From: Bacteroidia bacterium
GTDB lineage: Bacteria > Bacteroidota > Bacteroidia > UKL13-3
Direction: 5' to 3'
NCBI GenBank assembly: GCA_023151275.1
Contig: JAKLJI010000025.1
Span: forward strand, 1 to 46,380
DNA: 46,380 nucleotides
The position numbers and the translations under genes were made by a program. The notes beneath the pieces are model-generated. The model was not told where the DNA came from and did no database searches. It saw only the letters and a list, made by a program, of their open reading frames with translations. Shown one piece after another: positions 42,722 through 46,380 of the stretch (positions are counted from its first letter, which is position 1; each line of letters starts with the position of its first letter).

Positions 42722-43738
42722 TCAATTCGTTACAATTGCAATTAGTCTCTCAAAGCGATAATCTAAACATCGTTTTATTAGCTCTTTTCGATCCTTCGAG
42801 TACACGTTACTAAACTTATCATCCACTAAGTTAAGTATTTTCTGCTTATTATTCGAATTAATTAATTCCTTACAGATTCCTTTATAACGACCACCTGTTG
42901 AAAATATTTTCTCTATCAGTTGAAAATGATTTAATTCTTCTAAACCTTCCCAACCCGTTTTTGGTTTTGACCCTTCCGCATATTTTTTTATATGCTCAGG
43001 TAACCTTTTTGGATCACTGCTCCAAGCAATAATCTTCTCCTCTGTATTATTCCAAAACAATCCACGTGCTGAATCATAAATGGGTGCGAATGTAGGTCTT
43101 TTTTTATTACTTATATGCTTTATAACGCCCCAATTGTAAAAATGTCGGTCATTATTCCCTGTAATTGAGTCAAAAATAAGCATTTTTACAAATCCAGCGA
43201 AAATACTATCTGCTTCCTCCGGAAACCTCGATCTGATTGCATTTTCAGCAAACTGAAAGGTGAAAAACTTTCTTGCCAAACCATCCTCTTCCATCTGCTC
43301 TAGTTCATTCTTCTGGTATATGTAGCCATCAAAAATTTCGGCACCATGAACTAAAATCTCGTCTTTACTCAGAAAATATTTGCTTAAAAATCTGAGTTGT
43401 GAACCAGCCATGACGAGTTCCGATGCGGCCATTGTCAAACCTAATTCTTCTCCAATAGCATTAAGAAGATGTTCTGTGACCGATTCAATCGGATACCACT
43501 TTTGGCCAACCTTAGCAATAAATTTTGGCCATGTCCTGCAATTGCACTTGTGAACTCCTTTCCCGAATCTGTAAACGGAAATGAAGTTTTTAGGAGCATC
43601 TCCTGATACAGAAATATTAAGCACCTTGTAAAATCCTTTGCGCAAAGGAGGTACATACTTATGAAGGTTTAAGCTATTACCACTATAGTTTTCTACTTCT
43701 TCTTTTCTTAACATTTCTTCAAAAATACTTGTTACCAT
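42722..43738 (-). CDS. HipA-like kinase toxin, lacking the N-terminal subdomain
   Basis: 338 residues. ATP-binding lysine is probably Lys76 in 'KFIAKVG'. The catalytic loop 'DSITGNNDRHFYNWG' (190-204) matches HipA's NxDRHxxN, and 'APIYDSARG' (218-226, Asp222) is the metal-binding site. All key kinase residues are present, so it may be active. HipA kinases phosphorylate aminoacyl-tRNA synthetases; the target is unknown. The protein lacks the N-subdomain, which the next gene encodes. No HipB-like HTH gene is present. The start codon is 14 bp after the stop of a tyrosine-recombinase relic. Confidence 0.85.
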   Translation of the reverse strand: MVTSIFEEMLRKEEVENYSGNSLNLHKYVPPLRKGFYKVLNISVSGDAPKNFISVYRFGKGVHKCNCRTWPKFIAKVGQKWYPIESVTEHLLNAIGEELGLTMAASELVMAGSQLRFLSKYFLSKDEILVHGAEIFDGYIYQKNELEQMEEDGLARKFFTFQFAENAIRSRFPEEADSIFAGFVKMLIFDSITGNNDRHFYNWGVIKHISNKKRPTFAPIYDSARGLFWNNTEEKIIAWSSDPKRLPEHIKKYAEGSKPKTGWEGLEELNHFQLIEKIFSTGGRYKGICKELINSNNKQKILNLVDDKFSNVYSKDRKELIKRCLDYRFERLIAIVTN

Positions 43739-43752
43739 GCATACTCTGATTA

Positions 43753-44215
43753 TTATAGCGGATGAAACCTATTTATCAGTTCCCAATTCATCAATGGTGG
43801 TCTGAGGGCAACCGTCTCTTGAGGAAATCCATTCGCGACCTGAAAGAAGCTGCACCTGCCTAAGTGGAATTTTCTTTTCATTCAGCCAGTTGGCAATTAC
43901 ATTGGGAAATTCCGGAAAACACTATCCAAACCTTTGCTAACAATCCATGCTTCCAAGGCCGCTGCATCTGATTGGGCATTTACCGGACTAATTTGCACTT
44001 TATTCATGAATTTCGGATAGGCAGCTTGGTTTACCTTATTCAATTGACTCAGGTATTGAATCAAGCTGTTCCGCTAAACCAGGTAACAAGAAGCTCATCT
44101 GGTTATAAACTGCTCCCTTTTTTATCCTAGTAGTTTGCAAGGTTTTTAACCAATTTCTTCATCTTCTTGCAAACTAAACCATAATCTTTTCCAGCAAGGG
44201 GTGCATAAACACTAG
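43753..44215 (-). pseudogene. Tyrosine recombinase relic, copy 2
   Basis: On the minus strand it reads 'AAYPKFMNKVQISPVNAQ', 'DAAALEAWIVSKGLDSVF', 'NWLNEKKIPLRQVQLLSG', 'REWISSRDG', 'PQTTIDEL', a small frameshift and 'LINRFHPL' with a double stop at 43753. This is the longest readable copy and fixes the C-terminus. The 11-bp inverted repeat TAGTTTGCAAG/CTTGCAAACTA recurs at 44131-44141 and 44166-44176 with the same 24-bp spacer as in relic 1. The HipA kinase starts 14 bp after its stop. Confidence 0.7.
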
Positions 44216-44239
44216 AGTTAGCCCCTTTTTGAGGGCGGA

Positions 44240-44797
44240 CTACTTAGGCAGTTCAGCCCCTCCTTTACCGGTTAATCGGTCGTTTACTAGATGCCCTAAA
44301 AACTTAGCAAATGGCTCAATGTTCTGCTCCACACTAGCACTCTCAAGTGCCTGCATATATTCATCACGCTTTTCAACAGGAATAACAGTCCAAGAATATC
44401 CTCCGGAAGCTAACATTGCATTCATCAAAAAACGGCCTATACGTCCATTGCCATCCATATAAGGGTGAATAAATACAAAAATGAAATGTCCAAGTACCAC
44501 CCTTACTGACGCTTCCTGTTCTTCTTCCAACAGTTCAAAAAGTATAGGCATGGCGTCTCGCATTCCTTCTACATTTAATGGCACATGCTTGGAATTACTT
44601 ATGTAAACCTGATCGCTCCGATACCCAGCTAAATCAGATGGCTTTAGCAACCCCACTGCTACACTTGGATCAAACAATTCCCTGAACCATCTTGGGTGAT
44701 CATTCCATACCCGCTTCCCGGCATTTTCACCCGCAAGAATTGCACTTATTGAATCCTTAACTAATTGGAACGTTTGCCAATAACCTCTTGCAGCCAT
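44240..44797 (-). CDS. Fic domain half of a frameshifted AbiEi-Fic protein
   Basis: 185 residues from an internal ATG. Fic core with HPYMDGNGRIGR (111-122), catalytic His111 and all other motif residues intact (Tyr in place of Phe). Homologues I recall are single proteins of about 510 residues in which this follows an AbiEi-like half; here the frame is lost at an (AT)6 tract upstream. Removing one AT unit joins both halves into about 518 residues. The 'SLSIER' segment (likely inhibitory helix) lies between the tract and this start, so an independently translated C-terminal half would lack it. Confidence 0.85.
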   Translation of the reverse strand: MAARGYWQTFQLVKDSISAILAGENAGKRVWNDHPRWFRELFDPSVAVGLLKPSDLAGYRSDQVYISNSKHVPLNVEGMRDAMPILFELLEEEQEASVRVVLGHFIFVFIHPYMDGNGRIGRFLMNAMLASGGYSWTVIPVEKRDEYMQALESASVEQNIEPFAKFLGHLVNDRLTGKGGAELPK

Positions 44798-44877
44798 TGC
44801 ATCTCTTTGTTTCCTATCTTCCTCATTTTCTTTCGCGTTCCACTTACCCGAACTTACTTTCGCGATTAATTCAGGTG

Positions 44878-45798
44878 TTACTTTATAACGTTCAATGGAC
44901 AGTGAGTGATAAGCATCGGTGATATATATATATCATCAATAGCTTTTAAAAATGCGTCACGGTCTTCAGGAAGTCCAGGAGCCTTCGGGAAATTAACAAT
45001 TACTTTCTCACGCATCTCCATCCACATCAGACGAATGCGATTTGCATATGGTGAACGTTCGCGGGAGGATAACTTAATATTCAACCGATACTCGAATGGG
45101 TCTTCTTCACGAATATCATAATCTGCCTGTTTGAATGTTTCTAGGATCTGATCCGCTATTCTTTCTTGATGAATGTTTCGAAAAGCCCCAGCTAATCGGC
45201 CAGCTAATGTCGTGTGTCCTTTTTCCAACAGTGTAGGCAACAATTCCGAAGCATCCCTTATTAAAGCAAGAACAGTTCGGGCATCTATTGCATTATAAGT
45301 ATAAACCGCTCCGGTACTATAAATAAGTGCTGATTGAAGATTATACCTGCGAATGCCTTCATGCACTTCTATTTGTTCTACCGGAGGAATATCCGTCTTT
45401 AGGTTAAACAGTGACGTATTGTGTGGTAATGGAGTCGGTTTGTTATTCCCTTGCGAAGATCTTACGATTAACTGGTGTGGTACTGCCCGGTTGCCTGCAT
45501 GAAGAAGCAATGATTGATCAGCAGATAGACACCAGTTATCTCCATATTTACGCTCCAAAAACTGTGCAACGAACTCCCAATATGAGCTATACCAAGCGGT
45601 GGTTTCTCCATCTCTTTCGTTAGGATTTGTAGCAACATACCAACCCTTAGTCACTTCACGCAGAAAACCCTTTTTTACAAGTAACTGTCTGTATTTTGTA
45701 TTCGGTATTTCGTCAGTATGAATACCCACTACCCCCTTATCCTGTACATTTTTTAGAAATGCAAGGGCTTCTGCAAATCGTTCATTAGGTGTGGCCAT
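44878..45798 (-). CDS. AbiEi-like N-terminal half of a frameshifted AbiEi-Fic protein
   Basis: 306 residues, of which the last ~13 after the (AT)6 tract are out of frame. 'HTDEIPNTKYRQLLVKKGFLREVTKGWYVATNP' is a winged-helix AbiEi/antitoxin-type domain, followed by 'WCLSADQSLLLHAGNRAVPHQLIVRS' and 'ARTVLALIRDASELLPTLLEKGHTTLAGRLAGAFRNI', typical of the N-terminal region of AbiEi-Fic fusions. It would bind DNA and control the Fic activity. Repeats upstream of the ATG (45870-45927) may be its operator. Confidence 0.82.
   Translation of the reverse strand: MATPNERFAEALAFLKNVQDKGVVGIHTDEIPNTKYRQLLVKKGFLREVTKGWYVATNPNERDGETTAWYSSYWEFVAQFLERKYGDNWCLSADQSLLLHAGNRAVPHQLIVRSSQGNNKPTPLPHNTSLFNLKTDIPPVEQIEVHEGIRRYNLQSALIYSTGAVYTYNAIDARTVLALIRDASELLPTLLEKGHTTLAGRLAGAFRNIHQERIADQILETFKQADYDIREEDPFEYRLNIKLSSRERSPYANRIRLMWMEMREKVIVNFPKAPGLPEDRDAFLKAIDDIYISPMLITHCPLNVIK
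44922..44933. repeat. (AT)6 microsatellite that breaks the AbiEi-Fic frame
   Basis: Six AT units inside the coding frame, after codons Ala-Ile-Asp. With five units the minus strand reads DDIYITDAYHSLSIERYKV and continues in frame into the Fic domain; with six it stops after 13 more codons at 44878. Dinucleotide tracts of this kind slip in replication, so the gene may be phase-variable. A sequencing or assembly error is the main alternative. Confidence 0.75.
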
Positions 45799-45869
45799 AG
45801 TATTATAATTTTTATAAATAAACCGATCTTTCCTTTGCTAATCTTAATAAACCAATTCGTGATAATACT

Positions 45870-45927
45870 AGCAAACATAAACGTGCGATTATTAGCAAAC
45901 GCAAACGTGTAAATATTTTCGCAAACC
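45870..45927 (-). promoter_or_regulatory. ~24-bp direct repeats upstream of AbiEi-Fic
   Basis: GCAAACATAAACGTG (from 45871) and GCAAACGCAAACGTG (from 45895) are 24 bp apart, and a third partial copy GCAAACC starts at 45921. An inverted TTTGCTAA lies near 45834. The repeats are 70-130 bp upstream of the ATG at 45798, in the promoter region, and may bind the winged-helix part of the protein. Confidence 0.55.
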
Positions 45928-45981
45928 GAACAACATTAATCATAATATATTAATTACCAGACCTTTAAAACATTTTTTCTC

Positions 45982-46174
45982 CTACCCTAAAGGGTGAAAC
46001 CCATTAATCAGTTCCCATAGTTCATCAATGGAGGTCTGAGGGTAACCGTCTCTTGAGAATATCCACTAGTGACCTGCCAAAAGCTGCACCTGCCGCAGTA
46101 GAGTTTTCTTTTCATTTAGCTAATTGGCAATTACACTGGGTAGTTCCGATAAACAATTTCCAAACCTTTGCTAA
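45982..46174 (-). pseudogene. Tyrosine recombinase relic, copy 3 (truncated by IS21)
   Basis: The minus strand reads 'LLRQVQLLAGH', a stop, 'WIFSRDGYPQTSIDEL', then 'WELINGFHPLG' and a stop at 45982. It carries the best-preserved C-terminal tail. Sequence identical to relic 2 ends at about 46174 (CTAA) and gives way to the end of an IS21-type element. It lies 184 bp upstream of the AbiEi-Fic start. Confidence 0.65.
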
Positions 46175-46380
46175 TTGAATATTCCGGATGAACTGTACCA
46201 GTGATTCCGGATGAAAGTGTACCACTAAAAGGCGCTGCAAAAATCAATACAATAGTAGTGTTATTTTTTATTTCTTAGGGAGTCGCCTTTTAAGTCAAAA
46301 CGGTGTGCTTTTGGTACGATTCTATCGAGTATAGCATCAGCAATAGTTGGCTCATTGATGTATTCATACCAATTTTCAAC
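46175..46380 (-). mobile_element. IS21-family element, right part (continues beyond the window)
   Basis: Two direct repeats, ATTCCGGATGAACTGTACCA (46181-46200) and a 21-bp variant at 46204-46224, are the multiple terminal binding sites typical of IS21 ends. The following frame encodes an IstB C-terminus. The left boundary is taken from where identity with recombinase relic 2 stops (about 46174). Target duplication cannot be checked, as the other end is outside the window. Confidence 0.8.
46261..46380 (-). CDS. istB: IstB-like ATPase of IS21 element, C-terminal part
   Basis: 39 C-terminal residues; the gene runs off the right edge. The reading 'WYEYINEPTIADAILDRIVPKAHR' followed by 'FDLKGDSLRNKK' is the conserved end of IstB, the ATP-dependent helper of the IS21 transposase IstA, equivalent to 'DAILDRLxHxAHRIxLKGxSLR'. 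Stop codon at 46261-46263, about 40 bp before the inner terminal repeat of the element. Confidence 0.88.
   Translation of the reverse strand, partial: VENWYEYINEPTIADAILDRIVPKAHRFDLKGDSLRNKK

Overview
The window looks like a chromosomal segment of a Bacteroidota bacterium, probably in the Sphingobacteriales/Chitinophagales range. The evidence is a type IX secretion (T9SS) C-terminal sorting domain on a 2,527-residue PKD adhesin, an orphan GldM-type domain, DUF2490 and DUF4139 proteins, Bacteroidota-type promoters (TTTG, about 19 bp, TAnnTTTG) and moderately low GC. No rRNA, tRNA or CRISPR array was seen. All family names come from reading the translations; no search was run.

Layout. (1) 1-8.5 kb is an accessory gene-cassette array. 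Unrelated cargo genes, all on the + strand (GldM-like protein, Fic enzyme, YD-type secreted protein, VbhA/VbhT-like pair, two small ORFs, a membrane protein and an unknown), are separated by a recurring ~100-bp imperfect hairpin that resembles an integron attC site. Most cargo is also preceded by an antisense relic of a transposase N-terminus. (2) 9.0-17.0 kb holds a two-gene operon: a small secreted protein and the giant adhesin. (3) 17.0-17.8 kb is a ~195-bp tandem repeat with internal palindromes. (4) 17.8-37.0 kb is mostly core-like: a SRPBCC/VOC operon, an ABC-F ATPase (YbiT type), a serine hydrolase lipoprotein, a VIT1/CCC1 transporter, a DUF2490 protein, a rhomboid protease, an AAA/DUF4143 ATPase, an ECF sigma/anti-sigma pair, a DUF4139 protein and ClpB. 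Three copies of a structured intergenic element with compensatory stem changes lie here. (5) 37.1-46.4 kb is a toxin-antitoxin and mobility island: mobile mystery proteins A/B, a second AAA/DUF4143 gene, a decayed AbiE-type pair, a ParDE/RelBE-type pair, a split HipA system and an AbiEi-Fic gene broken in an (AT)6 tract. Three relics of one tyrosine recombinase each lie just upstream, in transcription direction, of a toxin module. An IS21-family element cuts the last relic at the right edge.

Two themes connect these regions. First, four Fic-domain genes of different architecture occur in 46 kb. Second, several toxin-type or AAA genes have a geometrically regular operator-like repeat at the promoter: helically phased 10-mers at the first Fic gene, 33-bp-spaced iterons at mobile mystery A, 22-bp-spaced dyads at the second DUF4143 gene, a perfect 14-bp inverted repeat at the first DUF4143 gene, and ~24-bp repeats at AbiEi-Fic. 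This suggests separately acquired, self-regulated modules carried by two different cassette-like mechanisms.
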